Of a DNA stretch of 64,000 bases, positions 41,897 through 50,719 are shown in pieces. The first letter of the stretch is position 1. Each line of letters begins with the position of its first letter. Below the pieces are notes generated by a model, which searched no databases, was not told the DNA's origin, and worked only from the letters and a program-made list of their open reading frames with translations. The stretch is from UBA7672 sp040398465 (GTDB lineage: Bacteria; Pseudomonadota; Alphaproteobacteria; Caulobacterales; Hyphomonadaceae): contig JBBAUA010000004.1 in assembly GCA_040398465.1 (NCBI GenBank), positions 1-64,000 of the forward strand, in the 5' to 3' direction. Position numbers and translations under genes: made by a program.

Positions 41897-42625
41897 TCAG
41901 GCCTTGAGAGATGCGAGAATACGCCCGCCAGATACGCCCTGAAGCAGGATGGCGGTTCGGTAGGCGGGGTTGGTTGGCGCCGGGAGCTGGTAGTCAGCCG
42001 CCGCGCCATTCCATCCGCCGATACGGATCAGTTCGTGGACGACGTTGCGGTGAGGGAGTGTACGGCCGCCATTCTCGCCGGCCTGGATCGGCACCTGGAC
42101 GGTGCGTGGATCGTAGCGGACGAGCCAGACGTCGGCGCCGCCGGACGGCGCCGGTGCGGATGCGATGGTGAGCTGATTGCCCGAGAGCGTCAGCGCAGGC
42201 GCGTTGGCGGGCAGCTTCGCGCCGTCAACCGCCCGGGTGAGCTCTGCGCGTTTGTTGCCGACGATATCGATGTGGCCGTTGATCACCACTTGCGGCGTGG
42301 CGACGAACTGGCGCTTCAGGCCGCCATTGGTGTAATCGTACTGGCGCTGCGTGTTTTCCCTGGAGGCGAATGTGTCCTTCCAGCCCAGCCTGTCCCAATA
42401 GATGACGCCGAAGCTGAGGACTAGGAGGTCAGGCCGGTCCGTGAGGGTGAGGATGTTCTCGTTGGCGGGCGGGCAGGAGGAACATCCCTGGCTCTGGTAT
42501 AGTTCCACGACCGTCGGCGGCCCTGCGGAAGCGGTATTCGTGAATGCCGTTGCCGTCGCGAGCGCAAAGCCCACGGCTGCGACCACGGGAAGGGCAAACA
42601 GAAGCCTGGAGTTGAATGGCGACAT
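41897..42625 (-). CDS. DUF1223 thioredoxin-like protein
   Basis: A 242-residue exported protein (signal about 1-34, ending TASA) of the DUF1223 family: VVELYQSQGCSSCPPANENI with a CSSC pair at 48-51, LVLSFGVIYWDRLGWKDTFA, and QFVATPQVVINGHIDIVG. The fold resembles thioredoxin; the role is unknown. It is the first gene of a six-gene same-strand run ending in the sigma/anti-sigma pair, with a promoter-like ECF motif just upstream. The start was set at MSPFNSR. Confidence 0.88.
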   Translation of the reverse strand: MSPFNSRLLFALPVVAAVGFALATATAFTNTASAGPPTVVELYQSQGCSSCPPANENILTLTDRPDLLVLSFGVIYWDRLGWKDTFASRENTQRQYDYTNGGLKRQFVATPQVVINGHIDIVGNKRAELTRAVDGAKLPANAPALTLSGNQLTIASAPAPSGGADVWLVRYDPRTVQVPIQAGENGGRTLPHRNVVHELIRIGGWNGAAADYQLPAPTNPAYRTAILLQGVSGGRILASLKA

Positions 42626-42664
42626 GGCACCCTCTTGCGCCACTGCGGCGCGTTCAGAAGGTCA

Positions 42665-42690
42665 TTCGCGCCGGAGTGGCGCGCGGTTAC
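42665..42690 (-). promoter_or_regulatory. SigF-type ECF promoter motif before DUF1223
   Basis: On the minus strand GTAACC (42690-42685), a 16-base spacer, then CGAA (42668-42665), about 40 bases before the DUF1223 ATG. This equals the motif I recall for Caulobacter SigF (GTAACC-N16-CGAA). A sigF-like gene lies in the same gene run. Confidence 0.65.
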
Positions 42691-42740
42691 AGGCTCCGCG
42701 CAGAAAAAGTTGCCGGAACGGGCGGCGAGCCAGAGACAGC

Positions 42741-42768
42741 AAAACGGCCGCTGTTTCCAGCGGCCGCT
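42741..42768 (-). terminator. Rho-independent terminator after the NodT gene
   Basis: On the minus strand CGGCCGCTG (42766-42758), GAAA tetraloop, CAGCGGCCG (42753-42745), followed by TTTT (42744-42741). It follows the outer membrane efflux gene stop by about 25 bases and separates that operon from DUF1223. Confidence 0.85.
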
Positions 42769-42791
42769 TCGGTCTGATCTCAGGTGTGCGC

Positions 42792-44249
42792 CTAGCGCGT
42801 GCCGTTGGCCGTGTTGGCCGGTGTCGGCAGGGGCTGCGAGACAGTGGGGTTTCCGCCAAGCGCGGCGTGCAGGATGATCCACTGCTCGAGGCGGGCGCGG
42901 TTGTTGGCGATGAGGTTGGCTTCCGCCACCTCGGCGTTGTCGCGGACGGTGAACAGGTTGAGCAGGCTTTCCGAGCCTTCCTGGTATTTCAGCTCGCCGA
43001 GGCGGAGCACTTCCTGGGCGGCGTCGGAGGCCTTCTGCAGCGCCACGTTGCGCGATCCCAGCGTGTTGAACTGGTCGATCGAGGCGACGATGTCGCCATA
43101 GGCGTTGATGATCGTCTGGCCGTAGCGCTCCAGCGCCTGGCGCTCCTGCGAGGAGGCAATCTTGATGCGCGCGTCGATGGCGCCGCCGTCGAAGATGGTC
43201 TGCGCCAGCGAGATGCCGATCGATAGGGCGAGGTCGTCGAAGCTGAACAGGTCGGACGCCGTGTTGAGCGCCGTGTTCTGCAATCCGGCCGCGAGGTTGG
43301 CGTCGAGCTGCGGCCACGGGCCCAGTTCGGCGATGCGCGTGTTGGCGAAAGTCTGGATCATCGCGAGCTCTGCTGCGACCACATCCGGGCGCGAGCGCAC
43401 GGTGAGTTCGGGAAGGCCGAGCGGCGGCGTCGCCGGCGGCTGGGGCAGGGCGCCGCCAAGCGTCAGCTTGTTTTGCGGGAAGCGGCCGAGTGCGATTTCG
43501 AGCGCCCGAACAGCAGAGCGAAGCGAAGCTTCGGACGCGAGGATCGAATCCTCGGCCTGGGCGAGACGCGATTCACCCAGCACCAGTTCGTCGCGCGCGA
43601 TCGAGCCGGCGTCGAAGCGGGTCTGCGTGATGCGGAAAGTCTGGCGCTGCCGCTCAAGCGAGCGGCGGTCGAGTTCGAGCTGCTGCTGCTGCTCGATCAC
43701 GGTGAAGTAGGCGCGCGCGACCTGCGCTGCGATCTGGCGGCGGGTCTGCTCGTAAGTGGCTTCGGTCGAACGCAGGCCGGCGGACGATGCGGTGATCGAG
43801 GCCGAGAGGTCGCCCATGATATCGACGTCATAGCGGCCGGTCAGCGCGAAGGAGTAGCCGACATCGCTGGCGCTGGAGTTCAGTGCGCCGCCATCCGTGG
43901 CGCTAGCGCCGATGCTTGCGCCAAGCTGCGGGAAGAGGCGCGAGCGGGTTTGCTGCAGCGAGGCTTCCGACTGGCGGACGGATTCAATTGCGGCGCGAAG
44001 CGTGCGGTTGTTCTCGAGCGCTTCCTGCACATAGGCGATCAGCTGCGCGTCCTGGAAGATGCTGTAGTCGGCGACGGCCGCGGCGGGATCGCCGGTCATC
44101 GGCGCGACGGTCCAGTCAGCGGGCATGCCCGCGCGCTTCACGGCCATGGCCTCGAAGGCTGGTTCTGCGATGGGGAGGTGGCCGCAGCCGGAGAGGAGTG
44201 CTGCGAGAGCGCCCACGGACACGCCGCGGGTCATTTTCTTGTCAATCAT
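42792..44249 (-). CDS. NodT-family outer membrane efflux lipoprotein
   Basis: A 485-residue TolC-like outer membrane factor (lipobox LLSGC, C22). Two internally similar halves carry long helices (NRTLRAAIESVRQSEASLQQTRSRLFPQLG and its C-terminal counterpart GRFPQNKLTLGGALP through DVVAAELAMIQTFANTRIAELGPWPQ). It completes the MacA-MacB exporter encoded immediately upstream on the same strand, overlapping the permease gene by 8 bases. Confidence 0.92.
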   Translation of the reverse strand: MIDKKMTRGVSVGALAALLSGCGHLPIAEPAFEAMAVKRAGMPADWTVAPMTGDPAAAVADYSIFQDAQLIAYVQEALENNRTLRAAIESVRQSEASLQQTRSRLFPQLGASIGASATDGGALNSSASDVGYSFALTGRYDVDIMGDLSASITASSAGLRSTEATYEQTRRQIAAQVARAYFTVIEQQQQLELDRRSLERQRQTFRITQTRFDAGSIARDELVLGESRLAQAEDSILASEASLRSAVRALEIALGRFPQNKLTLGGALPQPPATPPLGLPELTVRSRPDVVAAELAMIQTFANTRIAELGPWPQLDANLAAGLQNTALNTASDLFSFDDLALSIGISLAQTIFDGGAIDARIKIASSQERQALERYGQTIINAYGDIVASIDQFNTLGSRNVALQKASDAAQEVLRLGELKYQEGSESLLNLFTVRDNAEVAEANLIANNRARLEQWIILHAALGGNPTVSQPLPTPANTANGTR

Positions 44250-45480
44250 GTCTCAGCGCCTGGATTGGGTCTAATTGAGCTGCACGGCGGGCAGGAAAAA
44301 AACCGAAGATCACACCAACGGAGGCCGCCGCCCCCAGTGCAGTCGCGATGATGACGGGGGAGACCATCATCGGCGCGTTGGCGATCTGTGCATACGCGAA
44401 GACGCCGCCCCATCCTAGCGCCATCCCGATCACCCCCCCGAGGGTGCAGAGTACGATGGCCTCGAACAGGAACTGGAGAAGAATGTCGCCGCCACGCGCC
44501 CCGATGGCCATGCGCAGGCCGATCTCGCGGGTTCGCTCCGTAACAGAGACAAGCATGATATTCATGACACCGACGCCGCCGACGATCAGGGATACCGCAG
44601 CCGTGAATGCGAGCAGCATGCTCATCGTCTCGGCCGCGGCGGCCCGCTGCTTTATCATGTCGGCAAAGTTAACAACCGCGAAATTATCGCTGTCGCCCGG
44701 CGAGATCTTGCGTCTTTCGCGCATCAGAGCGGTCACTTCCTCCTGCGCTTCCATGACGTCGTAGCCGTCCTGGACCAGCAGCTGGATGCGCGAAACATGG
44801 CGGGAAACCCAACGATTTCCGCCGGTAATCCGGTTACGGACCATGCTGAGCGGCGCGATCATGGTGTCGTCCCGGTCCATGCCCATGCCGCCGCCGCCGG
44901 ATTGTCCCTTGGACTCCAGAATACCTATGATCTCGATGGGGACACTGTTCACGCGGATGCGCTCGCCGATGGCGCTGCCTCCCGGAAACAGGTTGGCCGC
45001 CGCCGTCTTTCCGAGAACGGCCACTGCCGCGCCGCTCTGGACCTCCTGGGCCGTGAACTCGCGGCCTTCGGATACGCGCCAGTTGTTGACCTCGAAGAAG
45101 CCTGCATCTCCGCCCTGGATGTTGGTCACCCAGTTCGCCTCTTCGGAGACCGCGCTCGCCTGTTGGGAGAGTACGCCGGTGGCGGCGACGACGAAGGGGA
45201 GTTCGCCAATCGCGGCGACGTCGGATTCGGCAAAAGGCCGGCCGGAGCCGCCGCCCTGGTTGCGACCGCCGCGGTTCATGTTGCCGGGCTGAAGGTTGAG
45301 GACGTTCGCGCCGACGCTGGAAATCTGCGCCTCGATCTGGGCCTTTGCGCCTTCGCCGATCGACATCATCACCATCACCGAAGCGACGCCGATGATGATT
45401 CCCAGCATTGTCAGCAGGCTGCGCATGGGATTCGAAAACAGCGCTTCCGTGGCCGAGGATGTGGCGACGCCAACCTTCAT
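44242..45480 (-). CDS. MacB-like ABC transporter permease
   Basis: A 412-residue FtsX/MacB permease: an N-terminal helix (LTMLGIIIGVASVMVMMSIG), a large periplasmic domain (SSVGANVLNLQPGN through about 285), and three C-terminal helices ending FGFFPARRAAQLDPIQALRHD. It is the separate membrane half of a MacB system, transmitting ATPase motion to the periplasm (mechanotransmission). ATGA overlap with the ATPase gene. Confidence 0.93.
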   Translation of the reverse strand: MKVGVATSSATEALFSNPMRSLLTMLGIIIGVASVMVMMSIGEGAKAQIEAQISSVGANVLNLQPGNMNRGGRNQGGGSGRPFAESDVAAIGELPFVVAATGVLSQQASAVSEEANWVTNIQGGDAGFFEVNNWRVSEGREFTAQEVQSGAAVAVLGKTAAANLFPGGSAIGERIRVNSVPIEIIGILESKGQSGGGGMGMDRDDTMIAPLSMVRNRITGGNRWVSRHVSRIQLLVQDGYDVMEAQEEVTALMRERRKISPGDSDNFAVVNFADMIKQRAAAAETMSMLLAFTAAVSLIVGGVGVMNIMLVSVTERTREIGLRMAIGARGGDILLQFLFEAIVLCTLGGVIGMALGWGGVFAYAQIANAPMMVSPVIIATALGAAASVGVIFGFFPARRAAQLDPIQALRHD

Positions 45481-46220
45481 GTCCGGCCTCCCGCCGCTTG
45501 CCTGGGCTCAGTCGCTCGTTTCAGTTCGGGATGCGCGCTGTCGGATTCAATCCTGCCGTCCCTGAAATGAATCTGGCGGCTGGCGTATCCTGCCACCTCG
45601 TTCTCGTGGGTGATGACGACGACCGTGATGCCCTGCCGGTTGAGGTCCTGCATCAGGTGCATGATCTCATCCGTGGTCTTCGTATCGAGCGCGCCCGTCG
45701 GTTCATCGGCCAGCAGGATGCGAGGGCGGTTGGACAGGGCGCGAGCGATGGCGACGCGCTGTTGCTGGCCGCCGGAGAGCTGCATCGGCCTGTGGTCCAT
45801 GCGCGTGCCGAGGCCGACGAGTTCAAGGCACTCCTTCGCGCGGGCGTCGATGTCGCCGACATCCTTGCGCGCGTAGCGCAAGGGGAGGCGGACATTCTGG
45901 AACGCATCCTGGCGGGCCAGCAGGTTGAACTGCTGGAAGACGAAGCCCAGCGTTTCGTTTCTGAGATCCGCAAGTTCGTCGCGCGACATCTCCGAAAGGG
46001 CCCGCCCGTTGATCCACATTTCCCCCGAGGTCGGCCGATCGAGCGCTCCGATGAGATTCATCAGCGACGACTTGCCTGAGCCGGACGGACCCATGATGGC
46101 GACGAACTCGCCCGCGTGGATGTCGAGATCGACGCCGTCGAGCGCGCGCACTTCCTGGTCGCCCATCCGGTAGATCTTCGAAAGATTCCGGCAGGAGATG
46201 ATTGGCCTGACTTCCGTCAT
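45477..46220 (-). CDS. MacB-like ABC transporter ATPase
   Basis: A 247-residue ATPase of the LolD/MacB class. Walker A GPSGSGKSSLMN, Q-loop FVFQQFNLL, signature LSGGQQQRVAIARAL, Walker B ILLADEPTGALD and the His switch VVITHENEVA are all intact. It powers the permease encoded next. It lies 5 bases downstream of the MacA-like gene. Confidence 0.95.
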   Translation of the reverse strand: MTEVRPIISCRNLSKIYRMGDQEVRALDGVDLDIHAGEFVAIMGPSGSGKSSLMNLIGALDRPTSGEMWINGRALSEMSRDELADLRNETLGFVFQQFNLLARQDAFQNVRLPLRYARKDVGDIDARAKECLELVGLGTRMDHRPMQLSGGQQQRVAIARALSNRPRILLADEPTGALDTKTTDEIMHLMQDLNRQGITVVVITHENEVAGYASRQIHFRDGRIESDSAHPELKRATEPRQAAGGRT

Positions 46221-46225
46221 TGGGG

Positions 46226-47848
46226 TCAGGACCGCGCTTGGGTCTGGCCGGACGCCTTGTCGGCCGCATTCGCGCGCACCACGAAGACATCACCTTCTTC
46301 GGCGCCGCGGATGATCTGCGCGTTCTCGCCGTCCGAGATGCCGATGGTCAGCGTGGCGCGTTCGAGTTCGCCTGCTGCATCGAGTTTGTAGACGGTGACG
46401 CGCTTCTGCGACTGCATCTCCGAGCGGAGCTTGGCGACGGCGTCGTACTCATCCGCATTGAGGTTGCGGCGGAACACGGACTCCTGCGTCTGCTGCATCT
46501 TGGCGAAGCGCTCGGAGCTGGCCTGCTGCTGCTGGATGCTGGGAGGAGGGCCGAAGCCGCCGCCGCCGACAATGGTTGCGCCGCCAGCCGGCGCGCCGCC
46601 CGGGGCGCCGCCGATCGAGGCCATCGCCTTCTGCATCTCCGTGCGCATCTCATCGATGATCTTCTGCGCGCGCGCATCGTCGATGCCGGCTGTCTTGAGG
46701 ATTTCCTGGAATTGCTGTCCACCGCCCGGTCCGCCGCGGCCGCCGCCACCCCCTGCGCCGGGCGGTCCGCCTTGTCCGGGGGTGCGTTGTCCGCCCTGGC
46801 CGCTGGCCTCGTCGGCTGCGCGGAAGGCGTCCGTGATCTCTTTCGGCAGCTGCGGCTTGGTCGCGTCCTCATCGATGCGCAAGACATCCTGAACGCGATC
46901 TGCGGTGATCTCGGCATTGGCGGTCATTCCCGGGAGGAGACGGCCGTTCGGGTTTCGCGCGTTGACCACGACGGTGTAGGTGACGACGTTGGCCGACTCC
47001 GCACCAAGCTGGCGAACCTGCACCACCGAGCCCTGGAAGCGTTCGCCCGGGAAGGCGTCGACGGTGAACACGACCGGGTCGCCATTGTCGATGCCGCCGA
47101 TGTCGGACTCGACGACGTTGGCCTCGATCTCGATCTGTGAGAGGTCAGCAGCGACGGTGAAGAACTTGGCGACCGACTGCGAGGACTGCACGGTCTGGCC
47201 GACCTCCACCGCGCGGTGCAGGACGACGCCGTCGATCGGGGAGCGAATCTTGGTGCGCTCCAGCTTGGTGAGCGAGTCCTGCACCGTGGCGCGCGCCGTC
47301 TCCAGGCCGGCGAGTGAGGACTTCAGCGACACCTCCTCCGTTTGCACGGCGAGCTGGGCATTCTTGAAGGCCTGCTCTGACTGCTCCATCGCCTGCGTGG
47401 AGGTCGCTCCTTCTGCATAGAGAACTTTGGTGCGCTCGTAGGTCCTGGACTGGATGTCGAGATCGAGCTTGGCGCGCGCGATCGACGCGCGGGAGTTGTC
47501 TACGGACGCCTGCGACTGCTGCATGCGTGCGCGGTTCTGGTCGAGCGTGTTCTGGAAGGTCTCGGGGTCAACTTGCGCGAGCACCTGGTTCTTCTTCACC
47601 GTGTCGTTGAAGTCGACATAGATCGCCGTGATCCTGCCGGAGACTTCGGAGCCGACCTCGACCTTCTCGCGCGGCTGCACGGCGCCCGAGGCGGTGATGA
47701 CGCGGGAGACGTCGCCCTTGTCGACCTTCACAGTCTCATAGGCGTAGGCGCCCGGCGCCGCAGAGGCGCCGCCGCCCATCATCATGGCGCCGGCCCCGAT
47801 CGCGACAATGACCGCGCCTGCAATCCCGATCATCAGTTTCTTGTTCAT
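46226..47848 (-). CDS. MacA-like periplasmic adaptor subunit
   Basis: A 540-residue HlyD/MacA adaptor, longer than the usual ~370. The N-terminal anchor (LMIGIAGAVIVAIGAGAMM) is followed by lipoyl halves (EVSGRITAIYVDFNDTVKKNQ), a coiled-coil hairpin (about 90-190) and a beta-barrel (SDIGGIDNGDPVVFTVDAFPG). Residues ~320-480 are an inserted Gly/Gln/Pro-rich, Met-bearing stretch (GQGGPPGAGGGGGRGG and PPSIQQQQASSERFAKM) before the membrane-proximal end. It links MacB and NodT. The start is MNKKLMIG. Confidence 0.92.
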   Translation of the reverse strand: MNKKLMIGIAGAVIVAIGAGAMMMGGGASAAPGAYAYETVKVDKGDVSRVITASGAVQPREKVEVGSEVSGRITAIYVDFNDTVKKNQVLAQVDPETFQNTLDQNRARMQQSQASVDNSRASIARAKLDLDIQSRTYERTKVLYAEGATSTQAMEQSEQAFKNAQLAVQTEEVSLKSSLAGLETARATVQDSLTKLERTKIRSPIDGVVLHRAVEVGQTVQSSQSVAKFFTVAADLSQIEIEANVVESDIGGIDNGDPVVFTVDAFPGERFQGSVVQVRQLGAESANVVTYTVVVNARNPNGRLLPGMTANAEITADRVQDVLRIDEDATKPQLPKEITDAFRAADEASGQGGQRTPGQGGPPGAGGGGGRGGPGGGQQFQEILKTAGIDDARAQKIIDEMRTEMQKAMASIGGAPGGAPAGGATIVGGGGFGPPPSIQQQQASSERFAKMQQTQESVFRRNLNADEYDAVAKLRSEMQSQKRVTVYKLDAAGELERATLTIGISDGENAQIIRGAEEGDVFVVRANAADKASGQTQARS

Positions 47849-48141
47849 CTCGATCTTTCCGAACGTTCGCAGCAAGCCCTGGGCGATGACGATAAGTCCA
47901 TTTGGGCCTTCATACGCGGATTTAAGCGAAGGGCGCCTGCTATTCCGTCGGGGTCTCACGGAAATTTCAGGCAGGTAACAAGCTGTCGCAAGGCCATGTT
48001 TTCAAGCGTCTTGGTCGCATACAGCGTTTGAGCGACGGTGTTTGACGCGCCCCTTCCCTAGGGGATAATGCGCGTGGGGCGCGAGTGTTGGCGGCAGACG
48101 GGCGTAAGCATGACGGGACTGGACACACGGCGGTATGCGCG

Positions 48142-49140
48142 ATGCTGCTGCTGAAGGATGTCTCGCGTGGTGCTGGCGGCGGGATGCTGCTGAGCAGTGT
48201 TTCGCTCGAGATTGCGGCTGGCCGGCCTACGGGTATCGTGGGGTTGCCGGATGCCGGGCGTGAAGCGTTCGCACGCCTTGTTTCGGGCGCGGACCGGCCG
48301 CAGGCGGGCGAGATCAGGCTGGGCGGCGAACACATCTCGAAAGCGAAGGGCGCCAAAGGCCGGGTGCTGCGTGTAGGCCCGTCGGGCCTGCCTGCGTCGG
48401 GCCAGAAGGTGGGGCGCGTGGCCGGACGCGAGGTTGCGGCGCTGGCGGGTCTGTCCGCGCGGGTGGAAGACAAGCTCTCTAGCCTGTCGGCTGTGCAGCG
48501 GATGAAGCTTGCGCTTGCGCAGGCGGTGGCGGCGCGCCCGGCATTGCTGATCATCGACGGACCGACCGCGCAGTTTGATCCCGTTGCGAGCGATGAGCTG
48601 CTGCTGGCCCTGCCTGGACTGCTCGCGCAGGCGACAGGCGTTGTCGTCTTGCTGGCGGCAAGCGCGGGCGAAGCGCTGGCGCTTAACGGCGATATCACCG
48701 TGGTCGCGGGCGGGCGTGTGATCCAGTCAGGCCGTGCAGATGAGGTGGCGGCGCATCCGGTGAATCTTGCCAGTGCGATCGCCACGTCCTGGCCGCAGCT
48801 CAACACGCTGGCGATGACGGCCCGCGACGGGCGATGGCTGCTGGCTGATGGCTCGCGTCTGCAATTGCCGGAGAGCGTCGCACTGCCGTCGGAGGGCGTG
48901 TGCACGCTGGCCTTTCACCCGGAGGATGTGGCGCTGGAACGCGCAAGCGCCGCATGTCTGCGCTTTGTGGTGCGGGCGGCTGCGCCTGTGCGTGGCGGCT
49001 ACCTGCCGGTGACTTTTGCGGGCGCGCGTTGGATGTGCCCGCTGACATTCACCGCGCCGCATGCGGGCGTGCTGCTGAACGCGTTTGTCGATCGGTCGCG
49101 CCTGATGATGTTCGATGCGGCGGGCAATGCACTCTCGTGA
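48142..49140 (+). CDS. Orphan ABC ATP-binding protein with lost catalytic motifs
   Basis: A 332-residue protein aligning along its whole length with UgpC/MsmK-type ABC ATPases, including a C-terminal TOBE domain (about 235-332, CTLAFHPEDVALERA). The catalytic motifs are broken: Walker A is GLPDAGREA (R40 for Lys, E41/A42 for Ser/Thr), the signature is LSAVQ, Walker B is LLIIDGP (Glu to Gly at 140), and the switch His is Ala173. No permease gene is adjacent. It probably cannot hydrolyse ATP; it may be a regulator or a decaying gene, but the frame is intact. A GTG start at 48085 is possible. Confidence 0.75.
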   Translation: MLLLKDVSRGAGGGMLLSSVSLEIAAGRPTGIVGLPDAGREAFARLVSGADRPQAGEIRLGGEHISKAKGAKGRVLRVGPSGLPASGQKVGRVAGREVAALAGLSARVEDKLSSLSAVQRMKLALAQAVAARPALLIIDGPTAQFDPVASDELLLALPGLLAQATGVVVLLAASAGEALALNGDITVVAGGRVIQSGRADEVAAHPVNLASAIATSWPQLNTLAMTARDGRWLLADGSRLQLPESVALPSEGVCTLAFHPEDVALERASAACLRFVVRAAAPVRGGYLPVTFAGARWMCPLTFTAPHAGVLLNAFVDRSRLMMFDAAGNALS

Positions 49141-49247
49141 CTGCCCTGCGAACAGGCGCCGCGCCATTTTGCCGAACGTGACACTTCTAAGACGGGCAAT
49201 CCTGCCCTAGCATTGGCGTCTACGGCTGATTGCGGGGAATACCGGGA

Positions 49248-50708
49248 ATGAATCTTCTGCCTTTCGCGCTGCTCGCGTATCTCGTCATGCAGTTCGGCAT
49301 CGCGTTCTTCGCATCGCGCTTCATCAAGGTGGAAGCGGATTACTTCGTCGCCGGCCGAAAGCTGGGCGTGTTCGCCGTGGCGATGTCAGTGTTCGCGACA
49401 TGGTTCGGCGCCGAGGCCGTGGTTGGCGCGTCTGGGGCGGTGGCGGAGCAGGGCCTGTCGGCCAGCAGCGCGGACCCGTTCGGCTATACTCTCTGCCTGC
49501 TCGCGATGGCGACCTTCATCGCCTTCAAACTCCGCGAAGCGGGCGTGATGACGTTCGTGGATTTCTTCCGCCAGCGCTTTGGCCCGACCGCCAACATGCT
49601 TGCGGCCCTGCTGAGCATTCCGAGCTCGCTGTTCTGGGCGTCGGCGCAGCTGCTGGCGCTGGGCTTTGTCGTATCCGAGGTCACCACGCTTGACCTGACG
49701 ACATGCCTCGTCATCGCGACGGCGGTGATCGTCGCCTACACGGCCGTGGGCGGACTGTTCGGGGACGTGATCACAGATATCGTGCAAGGCAGCATACTCA
49801 TCGTCGGGCTGGTGGTGCTTTTGATCGCTGTGCTTGCGAGCCAGAATTTCTCCTTCGCCAGCATCACGCCCGAACAGCTGTCTTTCATCGCTCTGGACGA
49901 GACCGGCGCGCCCGTCAGCCTGCTTGCAACGCTCAACACTTGGATGATCCCCGTTGTCGGCTCGCTTGTGGTGCAGGAGGCGATCTCTCGCTTTCTGGGC
50001 GCCACGTCGGCCTCAGTGGCGCGGAGGGGATGCTATCTTGCGGCAGGGCTCTACCTTGTGATCGGATCAATTCCGGTGATCATCGGACTGCTTGGCGGCG
50101 CGGCGGGGTTCGTCCCGGACGGTGGAGCGGACCAGTTCCTGCCGCAACTGGCGCAGCAATATCTCGACCCGGTGCTCTACGTGATCGTCATGGGCGCGCT
50201 GGTGTCGGCGATCCTTTCGACGGTGGATACGACGCTGCTTGCGATCTCCGCGATTGCGACGCGCAACCTGGTGGAGCCTATGGCGCCCAACCTGTCGCAG
50301 AAGAGCCGCGTGCGCGTGGGCCGGGTGATCACGGCGCTGACCGGCATCGCAGCGTTCGCCACCGCGGCTTCGGGCGAGAGCATCCAGGGGCTGGTGGAAA
50401 TCGCTTCGTCCTTCGGCTCGGCGGGCATCGTTGTCGCGCTGATGTTCGGCCTGCACTCGAAGCTGGGTGACGAGCGCGCGGCAGTGGCGGCGCTGCTGAC
50501 CGGGCTGACGATGAGCTTCTTCGGTAATGGCGTGGTGTCGTGGGGCTACAGCCTGTTCGCCGGCGAGGAAGCCGCGGCGGCGCTGCCATGGTACTTCCAG
50601 GCCAATGACGAGAGCGGCTATGTGCTGGCCGTTCTAGCAGCGCTGGTGGCATATGTGGGCGTGGCGCTCGTGACGGCGCGTGGGGCGCGGCCGGTGGCGG
50701 CGGAGTAA
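49248..50708 (+). CDS. Sodium:solute symporter family protein
   Basis: A 486-residue SSS-family transporter with about 13 membrane helices. YFVAGRKLGVFAVAMSVFATWFGAEAVVGASG is the conserved start of the LeuT-fold core (sodium/proline PutP class), and VIVMGALVSAILSTVDTTLLAISAIATRN is the helix-8 signature with the Ser-Thr sodium site. The solute is unknown. ATG start after a GGGGA ribosome site. Confidence 0.92.
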   Translation: MNLLPFALLAYLVMQFGIAFFASRFIKVEADYFVAGRKLGVFAVAMSVFATWFGAEAVVGASGAVAEQGLSASSADPFGYTLCLLAMATFIAFKLREAGVMTFVDFFRQRFGPTANMLAALLSIPSSLFWASAQLLALGFVVSEVTTLDLTTCLVIATAVIVAYTAVGGLFGDVITDIVQGSILIVGLVVLLIAVLASQNFSFASITPEQLSFIALDETGAPVSLLATLNTWMIPVVGSLVVQEAISRFLGATSASVARRGCYLAAGLYLVIGSIPVIIGLLGGAAGFVPDGGADQFLPQLAQQYLDPVLYVIVMGALVSAILSTVDTTLLAISAIATRNLVEPMAPNLSQKSRVRVGRVITALTGIAAFATAASGESIQGLVEIASSFGSAGIVVALMFGLHSKLGDERAAVAALLTGLTMSFFGNGVVSWGYSLFAGEEAAAALPWYFQANDESGYVLAVLAALVAYVGVALVTARGARPVAAE

Positions 50709-50719
50709 CTACCGGCAGA

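Noticed and set aside
42792..48142. Orphan ABC protein as the missing partner of the MacAB-NodT exporter
   Set aside because: That exporter already has an intact ATPase; the orphan protein is of the UgpC/TOBE importer class and is on the opposite strand.
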